64,000 nt of DNA from Fimbriiglobus sp043785105 (GCA_043785105.1 JAYVXO010000072.1:33306-97305); one strand, 5' to 3'. Counted from the stretch's first letter, positions 17,691 through 27,584 are shown. Notes: generated from the sequence alone by a model not told the origin. Made by a program: numbers and translations.

Positions 17691-20600
17691 CTACCCCACA
17701 AACACGCCGCCATCGAACGCATCGAATGGCGTGAACTGCACGTCAGGGTTTTGAGTGATGCTGGACGTGAGGTTCTTGCCGAGGTAGGCGGTCACGATGC
17801 CGGTTTTGCCGCCGCCGGTGGTGATGTCGCTTCGGCCATCGCCGTCGAGGTCGGAGACGGAGACCGGGACGCCATCGCGGCGATCGGTTGGGCCGGAGAA
17901 GAAGTTTGCTAGTGGGGTTAACAGACCGGCGCGATCGACCAACTCGCGGCCTGATAGCACCAGAACCCGTGGCCCGCCGCCCGGTCCGGCCCCGATGACC
18001 AGGTCGGCGCGGCCGTCGCCGTTTACATCTCCGGCGGCGATGTACAAGCCATCGACCAGGGTCGGGTCGAGTGCAAAGAAGTCTCCGATTATCTTCCGGG
18101 TGAAGGCACCGTTGACCAGGGAAGCCCCGTCCCAAATCGAAATTCGCGGGCCACCACCGGCACCGGCGGCGACGATGAGTTCGCCGATGCCGTCGGAGTT
18201 CATGTCCCCGACGGCTGCCCGCGCGCCACCCCGGAAGTTGGTATCTTCAATCCCGAAGAAGTCGGCGATGGGTGTCAACTTCACGCCGGTGAACACGCGA
18301 ACCCGTGGGCCGCCGCCGGTATCCGGGGTGACGACCAAATCGGGTTTTCCGTCGCCGTTCAAGTCGCCGGTTGTCACGAACAGACCGCCGGTGAACCCTT
18401 CTTCAAATGGTGCGATTTGGGCGATCACTTTGCCCGTCTTGCCGTCGAAGACCTTGACCAAGTTCGACACGCCAGGGCCGGTTGCGACTATGAGGTCCGC
18501 GACTCCGTCGCCGTTCAGATCGGCAGTGGCGACTCGCACGCCACCCGGCACAGCCGTGGCAAACGGTGTCACTGTCAGGCTCACCTTGCCATCTGCAGTG
18601 TACAGCCGCGCTTCGTTCGGTACGGCCGCAACTGTTGGCAAGGACGACGTTGCGGGGCCGTTGGTGTTTGGTGCTGGCGTTCCCGTTGAGGTCGTTGAGG
18701 AAGCCGGGTTCGTCAACGCACCCGGACCGACGGCGATGACGTTGACCAAAGCCAACGGCGGGGGCGGCGGTGGGGGCGGTGGGGGTGGCGGCAGTGGCAC
18801 AATCGGTGGGAGCGGTGGTTCCACAATCGTGAAGCTTTCCCCGGATTGAATCTCGAACGCCCCAATGTCGGCAGCCCCACCGAACACGCGGGTTAGTCCC
18901 CGTTCATCGGTCGTGATGCGGTCGGCTTCCGGAACCCCGGCGGCGTTGATGAGCGGGCTACCGACCAGTGGTGGCCGCGTCGGATTCAACCCGCCGTAGT
19001 TGTTCAACTTGCCCAGTTTCGGATCCAACGGGGCGTCGGCTGTCCCGAACAGATCGCCGGCAAATCGTGGGTACGAAACCGGCGCGACCCCGATCAGGTT
19101 GAAGCGGTCGTTGCGGACTTGATCGGCTTTGATGTCCACGTTCGGACTGAGGCCATCGACGACTTTATTCCCAGCGACGACACTGGCGTAAATCGTCAGG
19201 ATGTTCTTGGCGACACTCACCCCCGCCACGTCCCCTTCGGTGGCCCGGTTGTTGGTCACGGTTGCAAACGACAACACGACCTGCCCGATGGGTGCGATCA
19301 CCGCCGCTGACGCGCCGGTGTTGTTGTGAACTGTGGAGTTCAACAACTCGACAGCCCGACCGTTCGCTTGCCCGACCACAATCCCGCCCTTGGTAGAACT
19401 GTTCTCCGTCACCGTGCTGCGAATCAGGGTGAGTTGATTGCCCGTGGCAATCACCGCCGCCGCGCCGTCCCCGAAGGCAACGTTGCCACGGAATAAGGTG
19501 TCGGTGGCATGAACCAGAGTGCCGCTCACGCCGCCCGCATTACCCCGGTTGCCGGTGATCGACGCGCGAAGAAAGACTAGCCCGTAAGGCTCACCATCGA
19601 CGGCTCCGGCTCCGGTCAGGGAGAAGTTGCCGGTGAAGGTGGCGTCCGTGAATTGAACGCTACTGTAGATCGTGGGCGACGTATCGGTTTGGTCCGCCGA
19701 GACGGCCCCACCCTTTTTGCCCGCGTAGTTGTCCGTGAAAGTGGCTCGGGTGAAGGTCGTCAGCCCCTGGAATTTCAGTTTCGAGTCCGACGCTACGGCC
19801 CCACCACCGTCGGTCGCCGTGTTACGCAGGAAGGTAACGTCCGTGGCGAAGAGGTCGGCGTTATCGACACGAATTGCACCGCCGTCGAGTAAGGGGAACT
19901 TCAGTTCCAGTCGGTTCGCACCACTGTAATCGAAGACGTTCCCGCCGATGAAATTCAAGCTGTTCACAATCAGGGTCGGCCCGATTGCTGGTGCGGGTGG
20001 CGTGATCTGGAGCGGATCAACCTGCCCAACTGCCCGCAGGAACCGGAACGACGGCGCACCGGGTGGGCGGTAGAAGGTCGCGCCGTTGCCGTTCACCTTC
20101 AACGTCACATCAATGTTATCCAACACCGGGAGTGCGGTGCCGCCGTCGAACAACTCCACGGGGCTGTTGAATTCGTACTTCGCACCAGGGAATAGGTTGA
20201 TGGTGGATTCGATCGAGTTCGACGTGTTGGCACTGCGGAAGAAGCCGATCAACTGGTTCACCGCCGCCACGTTGTTGACGGCGGGGTCGATCGTCGCGAT
20301 TAAGTTTTGTGCGACCGGAAGGATTTCACCGGGTTGAACTTCAAACGCCCCGATGTCCGAACTCCCACCGGCGGGGCGAACCAGACCGCGTGCGTCCGTC
20401 GTCACAACGCCGACTGGTCCACCCACGTTCACGATCGGGCTGTCCGCAAAGGGTGCCCGCGTTAGAACCGCACCGCCGTAGTTGTCCAGTGGCCCCAATC
20501 GGGGATCGAGTGGCGCATCGGCTGTCCCGAGTTTGTCGCCGGTCGCGCCTTTGAAATTCGCCGGTGCCTTGCCAATGAAGTTGAAGCCACTGGTGACAAT

Positions 20601-21836
20601 CGTGTTGGCCTGGATGTCCGAGATCGTACTGCTGAGATCGGTGTTTTGGTTCTTAGCAACGATCGTGTCCGAAATCAGCAGTGAGTCGGCGCCGATCCCC
20701 GCCCCGGACGGAATCCCGAACGTCGAGGTGTTGTTCGTCACGGTGGAGAACTGAATCGAGACGGTACCCAGTGTCGCTTGAATCGCGGCGACACCGCCGA
20801 CGTTGCGATAAATCGTCGAGTTCACCACGGTAATCTTCGACCCGTTCAACGCACTGCCACCCGTCACCGAGCCGGTGTTGGTGTTGTCCGCAAAAGTGCT
20901 GCGTGTGGCGGTAATCGAAGTGCCCGCAACCCCGGCCGTGGCAATCCCGGTGGCAATGTTCTTGCGCACCAGAGTATCCCGCACTTCAACGGGACCGACG
21001 ACTTTCACCGCGCCCGAATCCCCCTTGTTGGCCGTGAGAGTGCTGCGGTCGAACAACACGGACGAGGTGAACGCATCGACGCCACCCGCGCCTTTGGTCG
21101 CTTGGTTGTTGCTGATCGTGGAGTTGGTGAACGTCACCGGCCCCGCCAAATCGACGGTCACGGCGCCACCTTTTCCTTTGGCAATGTTCGCATCAAAGAT
21201 GGTGTCGATGAACTTGTGGCCGCCCAGAATCAGGTCTTCGCGGGTGTTCCCCAGGCTGACCGCACCGCCGTCACCAGCCGATTGATTCCCGATGAACCGA
21301 ACGCCGTTGGTGTACAGCAGCGCCTGATCGACGCGAATCGCACCGCCGTGTTGGGTCGCACCAAAAATCGACCCGCTGCGGGAAGGGAACGTTGTGTCAA
21401 ATGCGTTACCACCGCTGAAGGTCACGCCGTTGACGGCCAACGTGGCCACACGCCCGGTGAGGAAATCCCCCTGTGCCCGCAAGAACCGGAACGATTCCGT
21501 ATTGGTGCTTGCGCGGAAGAAACTCGACCCCACGCCGTTCACGGTCAACTTGTCAGCCGGACCGGATGCAACAAACACCGGCAACGCCGTGCCACCATCA
21601 AAGCGGTCGAACGCCGTGGTGAACGTGTACTTGCCGCCCGAGAACAGGTTGATCGTGTCTTGCGCTTCGCCGTTGGTGTTCACTTTTGCGAAAAACCCAA
21701 CGATTTCCGCGACGGCACCCGTGGGATCCACCGCCGGATCGAGTGTCGCGGTGAATACCGCCGGTGCGGTGCGGTCTTCAAGCGGAACGAAACCAGCAAG
21801 CAAAGGCTGGCGTTTGATTCGACGACGGTCGGTCAT
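17691..21836 (-). CDS. Giant surface protein: two beta-helix halves plus FG-GAP repeats
   Basis: This is a 1381-residue protein. The N-terminus carries the planctomycete extracellular motif LEDRTAPAV at about residues 18-26. Two related parallel beta-helix blocks follow (about 28-500 and 515-990), each starting TATLDPAV/IATIDPAV and each ending in a GLVRPAGG/GLTRVFGG + DIGAFEVQ signature of the choice-of-anchor Q type. A polyproline linker (about 1030-1055) leads to six FG-GAP/VCBS-like calcium-binding repeats (DLNGDGVADLIV, DLNGDGKPDLVV, DMNSDGIGELIV, DVNGDGRADLVI, DLDGDGRSDI). This fits an adhesive or polysaccharide-binding surface protein. The two helix blocks look like an internal duplication. 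No enzymatic site was seen. Confidence 0.85.
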   Translation of the reverse strand: MTDRRRIKRQPLLAGFVPLEDRTAPAVFTATLDPAVDPTGAVAEIVGFFAKVNTNGEAQDTINLFSGGKYTFTTAFDRFDGGTALPVFVASGPADKLTVNGVGSSFFRASTNTESFRFLRAQGDFLTGRVATLAVNGVTFSGGNAFDTTFPSRSGSIFGATQHGGAIRVDQALLYTNGVRFIGNQSAGDGGAVSLGNTREDLILGGHKFIDTIFDANIAKGKGGAVTVDLAGPVTFTNSTISNNQATKGAGGVDAFTSSVLFDRSTLTANKGDSGAVKVVGPVEVRDTLVRKNIATGIATAGVAGTSITATRSTFADNTNTGSVTGGSALNGSKITVVNSTIYRNVGGVAAIQATLGTVSIQFSTVTNNTSTFGIPSGAGIGADSLLISDTIVAKNQNTDLSSTISDIQANTIVTSGFNFIGKAPANFKGATGDKLGTADAPLDPRLGPLDNYGGAVLTRAPFADSPIVNVGGPVGVVTTDARGLVRPAGGSSDIGAFEVQPGEILPVAQNLIATIDPAVNNVAAVNQLIGFFRSANTSNSIESTINLFPGAKYEFNSPVELFDGGTALPVLDNIDVTLKVNGNGATFYRPPGAPSFRFLRAVGQVDPLQITPPAPAIGPTLIVNSLNFIGGNVFDYSGANRLELKFPLLDGGAIRVDNADLFATDVTFLRNTATDGGGAVASDSKLKFQGLTTFTRATFTDNYAGKKGGAVSADQTDTSPTIYSSVQFTDATFTGNFSLTGAGAVDGEPYGLVFLRASITGNRGNAGGVSGTLVHATDTLFRGNVAFGDGAAAVIATGNQLTLIRSTVTENSSTKGGIVVGQANGRAVELLNSTVHNNTGASAAVIAPIGQVVLSFATVTNNRATEGDVAGVSVAKNILTIYASVVAGNKVVDGLSPNVDIKADQVRNDRFNLIGVAPVSYPRFAGDLFGTADAPLDPKLGKLNNYGGLNPTRPPLVGSPLINAAGVPEADRITTDERGLTRVFGGAADIGAFEIQSGESFTIVEPPLPPIVPLPPPPPPPPPPPPLALVNVIAVGPGALTNPASSTTSTGTPAPNTNGPATSSLPTVAAVPNEARLYTADGKVSLTVTPFATAVPGGVRVATADLNGDGVADLIVATGPGVSNLVKVFDGKTGKVIAQIAPFEEGFTGGLFVTTGDLNGDGKPDLVVTPDTGGGPRVRVFTGVKLTPIADFFGIEDTNFRGGARAAVGDMNSDGIGELIVAAGAGGGPRISIWDGASLVNGAFTRKIIGDFFALDPTLVDGLYIAAGDVNGDGRADLVIGAGPGGGPRVLVLSGRELVDRAGLLTPLANFFSGPTDRRDGVPVSVSDLDGDGRSDITTGGGKTGIVTAYLGKNLTSSITQNPDVQFTPFDAFDGGVFVG

Positions 21837-22155
21837 AACGAGGCGCTCGGTGTGAAAGGGGGTAGTTCGCGGGTACAGCTTAGTACAGGAAGATTGCCTA
21901 GTCTACCGATCTTTCCCGCACATCCCACACAACCAGTTTAATCGTGATTGCGAATGCAACCCAGATTACCAATTTGTCGATTGCGATCTGAGTATCCCAG
22001 ACATGAAAAGCGTGGAGCGCAATGTACTGCCAGTCAACACAATACGTCAGACTTGGACCGAAATAGAGGGCTAAAAAACGGCAAGCCCAGGGCAAGAGGC
22101 AACGCCTCGCCGCCCTGGGTCTGATACCGCGAACCCATTTCACCGTGCGTTCGTG
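21837..22155. other. Intergenic stretch with one hairpin, no convincing gene
   Basis: The stretch contains the palindrome CCCAGGGC…GAGGC…GCCTC…GCCCTGGG (22086-22119), a short member of the CCCAGGG repeat group. It is placed 35 bp downstream of the DUF1080 stop and could serve as its terminator. A minus-strand ORF of 81 codons (21898-22143) reads through this hairpin and is not accepted as a gene. Confidence 0.5.
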
Positions 22156-22734
22156 TTACTTGATTTCCTTCAGACGGATGTTGCGATACTCCATTTGTGC
22201 GCGATCGGCTTCGAGTCCGATCGGCCCCGTTGCCGGTATTTTCAGGGCTTCTTCCAACACCTCGCCATTGCAAGTGCAATGGGCGACTTCGCCTTTCACG
22301 ATGACGACGATTTCGTTCCAGTCCTGCGGCTTGTATTTTTTGAGCATCTTGTACGGCCCAGCCACGAGGTAATCCCGGACTTGCAGTTGTGGCCCGCGAA
22401 TGAACAGGCCGCTATCGGCGTTCACGGCGGCCCGGAACTCCAACGTCAACACGAAGTCTTTCGGGAACTTCTGCGCAGTCGAAAGTTGCTTGGTGCCCTT
22501 GCCAGGGTTCACAACCAAAATGCCCTCCTTGGCCGAATAGCGTTTATCGGAGGCGTCCGTCTTGCCGTCGAACGCTTCAAAGCCGTCCTTGGTTTTGTAC
22601 CCCCACCCGGTGAGGTCTTTGCCGTTGTACAGTTCAATCGTCCCCGGCGGAACTTTGGCATCGTCCGCGTTCGACACGGGTAGCAGAAAGACCGAAGCCA
22701 CAACGAACACAAGTGGCCGTAACAAGCGTGACAT
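22156..22734 (-). CDS. DUF1080 (3-keto-disaccharide hydrolase-like) secreted protein
   Basis: This is 192 residues from ATG 22734, chosen because it is followed directly by a signal peptide (LLRPLVFVVASVFLLPVSNA). The DUF1080 fold is recognised from IELYNGKDLTGWGYKTKDGF, EGILVVNPGKGTKQL, FVLTLEFRA, SGLFIRGP, and the closing IGLEADRAQMEYRNIRLKEI. This jelly-roll family is greatly expanded in planctomycetes and is linked to extracellular carbohydrate breakdown. It faces away from the DUF1592/DUF1552 pair. The upstream Met at 22761 would add nine residues before the signal and is less likely. Confidence 0.88.
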   Translation of the reverse strand: MSRLLRPLVFVVASVFLLPVSNADDAKVPPGTIELYNGKDLTGWGYKTKDGFEAFDGKTDASDKRYSAKEGILVVNPGKGTKQLSTAQKFPKDFVLTLEFRAAVNADSGLFIRGPQLQVRDYLVAGPYKMLKKYKPQDWNEIVVIVKGEVAHCTCNGEVLEEALKIPATGPIGLEADRAQMEYRNIRLKEIK

Positions 22735-22842
22735 GGAGAGTCCTGGGGTAAAAGGGGTCACGGGTCAAACACTCCGGACAAGTGTGGTCGGAGCGGGTCG
22801 CGGGGTCAACACATTTCCGTTGTACAGTCTTGGCATGGGGTC

Positions 22843-22933
22843 TGGCAAATCTTTCTGGCACTCTGTCTTCAACGGGTTTTCGGCCCTGATAAGGGACGTT
22901 CGATCAGCCCAGGGCCATGCCCTGGGAACTGGC
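22843..22933 (+). repeat. 91-bp dispersed repeat, copy 1
   Basis: The repeat begins TGGCAAATCTTTCTGGCA and ends with the hairpin CCCAGGGCCATGCCCTGGGAACTGGC. A near-identical copy with the same order of blocks lies at 47631-47722. This copy is upstream of the DUF1592 gene. Confidence 0.75.
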
Positions 22934-23026
22934 TTCAAGTTCCTTATCGCATCTCGAACCAAACTCGGTTATAACACACCACCTGCCAGAAACACCGTTC
23001 GCCGCAATTTCGGAGCGATGACCGCG

Positions 23027-26000
23027 ATGACGTTCCCTCTCTTCCGTGTCTGTGGCTTGTTCATACTCGGTTTTGTCGCCCTCTCATCGAGTTTGGGTGC
23101 GGCCCCTGCTGATGGACTGGAGGCCGAATATCTCCAACACATTCGACCACTGATCGCGCGGACCTGTCAGGAATGTCATTCCGCGAAGCACCCGGAAGCC
23201 GACATTGAACTCGAAGCGTTTGCCACGCTGCCGAGCATACGAAAGGCGATTCCTGTTTGGCAACGAATGCTGGAGATGGTGGAGAGCGGCCAGATGCCGC
23301 CCAAGGACGCCAAGCCGTTGACCGCCGACGAACGCGAACGGCTTAGCACCTGGATTCGGAGCTTCCTGAAAAACGAGGCGAAGGCGCACGCTGGCGATCC
23401 GGGGCGTGTCCTGCTCCGCCGACTCAGCAATGCCGAGTATACGTATACGTTGCGGGACATCACCGGCGTCGAATCGCTGCAACCGGCGCGCGAATTCCCG
23501 GTCGATGGCGCTGCGGGGGAAGGGTTCACCAACACCGGCGATGCGTTGGTGATGTCCCCGGCGTTGCTGACGAAATATCTGGATGCCGCCAAGGGAATCG
23601 CCGCCCATGCCGTGCTGCTTCCGGATGGCATCCGCTTCACCAATCACACGACGCGGCGAGATTGGGCGACCGAGGTTCTTGAACAAATCCGGATGGTGTA
23701 CGGCACGTATTCCGACTCCGGCATCGGCACCAAAGTGAGCCTACAAGGTCTGGTGTGGGATGCCAAAGAAGGGGGCCGACTGCCTATCGAAAAATACCTC
23801 GCCGCCACGATTCAGCATCGAGAAGCGCTCCGGTCAAAACAAACGACGATCGAAGCCGTGGCGAAAGAACAGAAGCTGAGTGCCAAGTACCTTGGGTTGA
23901 TCTGGCAATTCCTCAATGCCACGGAACCGGCGCCGCTGTTGGACGAACTGCGTGCCCGTTGGCGAACGGCGAAGCCGGACGATCTCCCGGCGCTGGCAGC
24001 ACACCTGACCCGCTGGCAGAACGCGCTGTGGAAATTCAACAGCATCGGTCACATCGGAAAACTCGACGGGCCAAAGTCGTGGCTGGAAGCGGTCGATCCC
24101 CTTGTTGTCAAGCACGAAGTCCGCTTCAAACTGCCCGCAACCAAAGCCGACGAAGTCACGCTCTATTTGGTGGCATCGTCCGTGGGTGCTGGTACCGAAC
24201 CCATTGATGTCATCTGGCAGCAACCAAAGTTTGTTGCAGCGGGGCGACCGGATTTGTTGCTCAAAGACGTGCCGGGATTGAGCGTCAAGTTGGACAACGG
24301 CGATCTCAAAATGAAGGCGCCGTCGGTCGTCGAAATCCGCGTCCCGGCGAAAGCCGTCGCTGGTGCTGATTTTGTTGCAACCGGCGTGATGCAAGCCAAC
24401 ACGCCGGAACGCAGTCTCGTGCAACTTTCCGTCATGATTGCCAAGCCGGGTGCTGTTCCGACACTTCAACCGAGTTCGCCGATTCTGGTGGCGAACGATG
24501 CGGCCCGCACACAAATCGCAGCTTCGTTGCAGGCATTCCGCGACGTGTTCCCGATCGCCGTGTGTTACACCAAGATCGTTCCCGTCGATGAAGTCGTGAC
24601 TCTCACGCTGTACTACCGCGAAGATCACCTGCTTTCTCGACTGATGTTGGACGACACGCAGACGCAAAAACTGGATCGGCTGTGGGAGGAGTTGCGGTAC
24701 ATCAGTCAGGATGCCATCACGCAAGTGGATGCCTTCACGCAACTGATGGAGTTCGCCACGCAGGACAGCAACCCCAAGCTCTTCGAGCCGCTACGCAAAC
24801 CGATCGCGGACCGGGCGATTGCGTTCAAAAAGCAATTGATCGACACCCAACCGCAGCACTTGAAAGCCGTGCTGACATTTGCAGCCCAGGCGTATCGGCA
24901 TCCGTTGACGGCACCCGAAGCGAATGAACTGACGGCGTTGTACCACAAACTGCGTGGCCAAGACGTTCGGCACGACGACGCGATACGCCTGCTGATTGCG
25001 CGGATTCTGGTATCGCCCGCCTTTCTATACAAGCTCGAAAAAGCGGGCGGCGGTGCCGCTACTTCCTCGTTGAACGATTGGGAACTGGCGACCCGGCTGA
25101 GCTACTTCCTCTGGTCGTCCGCCCCGGACGCCGAGTTGCAAGCGCTCGCGGCGGCAGGGAAGTTGCGCGACCCGGACGTTCTAGTTGCGCAGATGCAGCG
25201 GATGCGACGCGACCCCAAAGTGCGACGACTGGCCACGGAGTTCGCGTGCCAGTGGCTACACATCCGCGGCTTCGAGGAGATGAACGAAAAGAGCGAACGG
25301 CACTTCCCGACGTTCGCCGGGTTGCGGGCGGCGATGGCGGAAGAATCGGTGCTGTTCGCCACGGACTTGTTCCAACACGACCGCACCGTCCTCAACCTCC
25401 TCAATGCGGATTACACTTACCTCAACGAACCGCTGGCCAAGCACTACGACATCCGTGGTGTGAGCGGCACCCAGTGGCGTCGGGTGGACGGCGTGCAAAA
25501 GTACGGTCGCGGCGGGATTTTGGGGCTATCCACAACGCTGGCCACGCAATCCGGCGCGTCGCGCACCAGCCCGATTTTACGTGGCAACTGGGTCTCCGAA
25601 GTGCTACTCGGCGAGAAGCTGCCACGCCCCCCAAAAGGTGTGCCGCAACTGCCCGATGACGAAGCGATGACCGTGGGGCTGACCGTGCGGCAACTCGTGG
25701 AAAAGCACACAACCGACGCCAAGTGTGCGATCTGCCACAAACGAATCGACGCCTACGGGTTCGCCCTCGAAGGGTTCGACGCGATCGGTCGCAAGCGGGA
25801 AAAAGACCTCGGCAACCGCCCGATCGACACCCACGCCAAGACCGTTGACGGCGCCGAGTTCGACGGCATTGACGGGCTTCGCAACTACCTGCTGACCAAA
25901 CGCAAGGACGCGATCGTGCGGCAGTTCTGCAAGAAGCTCCTGGGCTACGCCCTCGGTCGCTCCGCCCAACTTTCCGACGAACCGCTTCTCGATGATCTCC

Positions 26001-26107
26001 AAACCGCACTCGACAAAAACGGCTACCGCGTCGATGTCGTGCTAGAAACCATCCTCCGCAGCAAACAGTTCCGCGAAATCCGCGGCCGCGATTTCGTAAC
26101 CGAGTAA
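23027..26107 (+). CDS. DUF1592-family secreted cytochrome-like protein (PSCyt1/DUF1587/1592/1588/1585)
   Basis: The protein has about 1026 residues. A signal peptide (LFRVCGLFILGFVALSSSLGA) is followed by an N-terminal cytochrome-like domain with CQECH. DUF1587 follows (RRLSNAEYTYTLRDITG), then DUF1595/DUF1592 (ELATRLSYFLWSSAPDAEL, NADYTYLNEPLAKHY) and DUF1588/DUF1585 (CAICHKRIDAYGFALEGFDAIG, LGYALGRSAQ). Two heme-binding CxxCH sites are thus present. The set is characteristic of planctomycetes; its physiological role is unsettled. The open frame extends far upstream over the DUF1080 gene. ATG 23027 is preferred because GGAG at 23012-23015 is 11 bases away, and ATG 23018 is the alternative. 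The DUF1552 partner follows. Confidence 0.92.
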   Translation: MTFPLFRVCGLFILGFVALSSSLGAAPADGLEAEYLQHIRPLIARTCQECHSAKHPEADIELEAFATLPSIRKAIPVWQRMLEMVESGQMPPKDAKPLTADERERLSTWIRSFLKNEAKAHAGDPGRVLLRRLSNAEYTYTLRDITGVESLQPAREFPVDGAAGEGFTNTGDALVMSPALLTKYLDAAKGIAAHAVLLPDGIRFTNHTTRRDWATEVLEQIRMVYGTYSDSGIGTKVSLQGLVWDAKEGGRLPIEKYLAATIQHREALRSKQTTIEAVAKEQKLSAKYLGLIWQFLNATEPAPLLDELRARWRTAKPDDLPALAAHLTRWQNALWKFNSIGHIGKLDGPKSWLEAVDPLVVKHEVRFKLPATKADEVTLYLVASSVGAGTEPIDVIWQQPKFVAAGRPDLLLKDVPGLSVKLDNGDLKMKAPSVVEIRVPAKAVAGADFVATGVMQANTPERSLVQLSVMIAKPGAVPTLQPSSPILVANDAARTQIAASLQAFRDVFPIAVCYTKIVPVDEVVTLTLYYREDHLLSRLMLDDTQTQKLDRLWEELRYISQDAITQVDAFTQLMEFATQDSNPKLFEPLRKPIADRAIAFKKQLIDTQPQHLKAVLTFAAQAYRHPLTAPEANELTALYHKLRGQDVRHDDAIRLLIARILVSPAFLYKLEKAGGGAATSSLNDWELATRLSYFLWSSAPDAELQALAAAGKLRDPDVLVAQMQRMRRDPKVRRLATEFACQWLHIRGFEEMNEKSERHFPTFAGLRAAMAEESVLFATDLFQHDRTVLNLLNADYTYLNEPLAKHYDIRGVSGTQWRRVDGVQKYGRGGILGLSTTLATQSGASRTSPILRGNWVSEVLLGEKLPRPPKGVPQLPDDEAMTVGLTVRQLVEKHTTDAKCAICHKRIDAYGFALEGFDAIGRKREKDLGNRPIDTHAKTVDGAEFDGIDGLRNYLLTKRKDAIVRQFCKKLLGYALGRSAQLSDEPLLDDLQTALDKNGYRVDVVLETILRSKQFREIRGRDFVTE

Positions 26108-26122
26108 CTTGTTGTCAGATTT

Positions 26123-26185
26123 TTGTTAGCCCGACGCGCCAGCGAGGGGTTTGGTCTGCCCCTCGCTGGCGCGTCGGGCTAACAA
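26123..26185. repeat. REP-like 27-bp-arm palindrome between DUF1592 and DUF1552 genes
   Basis: The perfect arms start TTGTTAGCCCGACGCGCCAG and are separated by a 9-base loop. A relative with the same arm core (GTTAGCCCGACGCG) lies at 62421-62855, where it is split by an insertion. Between two co-directional genes it could attenuate transcription or stabilise the upstream message. Confidence 0.8.
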
Positions 26186-26218
26186 CCACACGCTGTTGAA
26201 TCTCCCCTTGAGGTCGTT

Positions 26219-27523
26219 ATGAATACGCATCACCTGTCTCGTCGAACGATGTTACGCGGTCTGGGCGTCAGCATGGCGCTGCCGTGGTTGGAGTCGAAGG
26301 CGGTGTGGGGTGATGAACCGGCGGGTGCGAAACGCAGTAGCGAGCCGCCGGTTCGGTTGGCGGTGCTGTTTTCGGGCAACGGGTTTCACAGCAAGGAGTG
26401 GTGGGCGAAGGGCGAAGGCAAGGCGATGGAACTCGGCAAAGTGTTGGCGCCGCTTAAGGACTTCCGCGACCGCACCACGTTCATCAGCGGGCTGTTCAAT
26501 TCGGAGGCGATGAAAGGGAACATTCACAGTTCACAAACCGGCAACCTGTTGTCCGGCGCTCCGCTGATGTCCGGCGGGGAGATTCGTTCGGGTACGAGCT
26601 TCGATCAACTGATTGCGGAGAAAGTCGGCAAATCGACCAAGGTGTCCAGCCTCGTGTTGGCCTGCGAAGCGGCGAACCCGTCGGTTCACAAGAACTACTC
26701 GATGTTGTACAGCTCGCACATCTCGTGGAGTTCCCCGACCACACCGACGCCGTTGGAATTGTACCCGGCCCTCGCCTTCGATCGGCTGTTCAAAGATGAA
26801 GTCCAGCGCCAAGATAAAAGCGTGTTGGACGCCGTCCTGACGGACGCGAACGACTTCCGCAAGCAACTGAGTAGCACCGATCAACGCAAGTTGGACGAGT
26901 ACCTGGATTCCGTGCGTGACGTGGAGCAACGGATTGAACAATCCGGCAAAAAGGGCCAACTGCAAGGCTGGCGGCCCACGCTCACCACACCGAACATCCC
27001 GCGACCCAAGGACGGCATCCCGCAAAACATCGCCGAACACATGCGGTTGATGAGTGACATCGTGGTGCTGGCGTTCCAAACCGACACGACCCGAGTTTGC
27101 ACGCTGAAGCTGAACAACGATCACTCGTCGCTACGCTTCCCGCACCTGGGCGTGGATTACATGATCCACCATTTGTTGTCGCACTCCGACACCCCGGATT
27201 GGCTCAAGGTCAACCAATTTTTCATCGAGCAGATGGCCTACATCGCCAAGAAACTCGACGGCATCCAAGAAGGCGAACGCACCGCCCTCGACAACACGAT
27301 GCTGCTGTTCCTATCGAGCATGATGACCGGCAACCACAACAACGACCAGTTGCCCGTCGTGCTAGTGGGCGGGGGCGGCGGTCGGATTGCCGGCGGACGG
27401 GTGTTGAACTACCGCGAGAAACCCAACCGCCAAATGTGCCGCCTATACCTGTCGATGATGGACAAAATGGGCGTGAGGCCCGGCAAGTTCGGTGACGGGA
27501 ATGAAATGCTGAGTGAACTATAA
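26219..27523 (+). CDS. DUF1552 family protein
   Basis: This is a 434-residue protein, partner of the DUF1592 gene 112 bp upstream. The N-terminus LSRRTMLRGLGVSMALPWLE is a twin-arginine-like export signal in the form usual for the family. Family hallmarks are LAVLFSGNGFH, FISGLFNSEAMKGNIHSS, GTSFDQLIAEKVG, LDEYLDSVRDVEQRI, and the C-terminal LNYREKPNRQMCRLYLSMMD. Members are secreted, carry no known catalytic motif and are almost always encoded beside DUF1592-type cytochrome proteins. A large convergent terminator follows. Confidence 0.92.
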   Translation: MNTHHLSRRTMLRGLGVSMALPWLESKAVWGDEPAGAKRSSEPPVRLAVLFSGNGFHSKEWWAKGEGKAMELGKVLAPLKDFRDRTTFISGLFNSEAMKGNIHSSQTGNLLSGAPLMSGGEIRSGTSFDQLIAEKVGKSTKVSSLVLACEAANPSVHKNYSMLYSSHISWSSPTTPTPLELYPALAFDRLFKDEVQRQDKSVLDAVLTDANDFRKQLSSTDQRKLDEYLDSVRDVEQRIEQSGKKGQLQGWRPTLTTPNIPRPKDGIPQNIAEHMRLMSDIVVLAFQTDTTRVCTLKLNNDHSSLRFPHLGVDYMIHHLLSHSDTPDWLKVNQFFIEQMAYIAKKLDGIQEGERTALDNTMLLFLSSMMTGNHNNDQLPVVLVGGGGGRIAGGRVLNYREKPNRQMCRLYLSMMDKMGVRPGKFGDGNEMLSEL

Positions 27524-27526
27524 GCG

Positions 27527-27570
27527 ATAACCAGAAGAACCGGGGATCGGTCCCCGGTTCTTCTGGTTAT
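27527..27570. terminator. Bidirectional terminator palindrome
   Basis: This is a perfect palindrome with 20-bp arms (ATAACCAGAAGAACCGGGGA) and a 4-base loop, between the convergent DUF1552 and sugar-transferase genes. Confidence 0.8.
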
Positions 27571-27584
27571 TTCAATCACTATTT

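Noticed and set aside
20778..21941. 387-codon plus-strand frame over the giant beta-helix gene
   Set aside because: Antisense to repeats with strong coding evidence; its composition is that of a shadow frame.
21898..22143. 81-codon minus-strand ORF with a hydrophobic end
   Set aside because: It reads through the CCCAGGG hairpin and lacks a ribosome site. At most the last 30 codons could be a relic.
22562..23017. N-terminal extension of the DUF1592 frame
   Set aside because: It overlaps the DUF1080 gene on the other strand and the 91-bp repeat, and a signal peptide begins at the chosen start.
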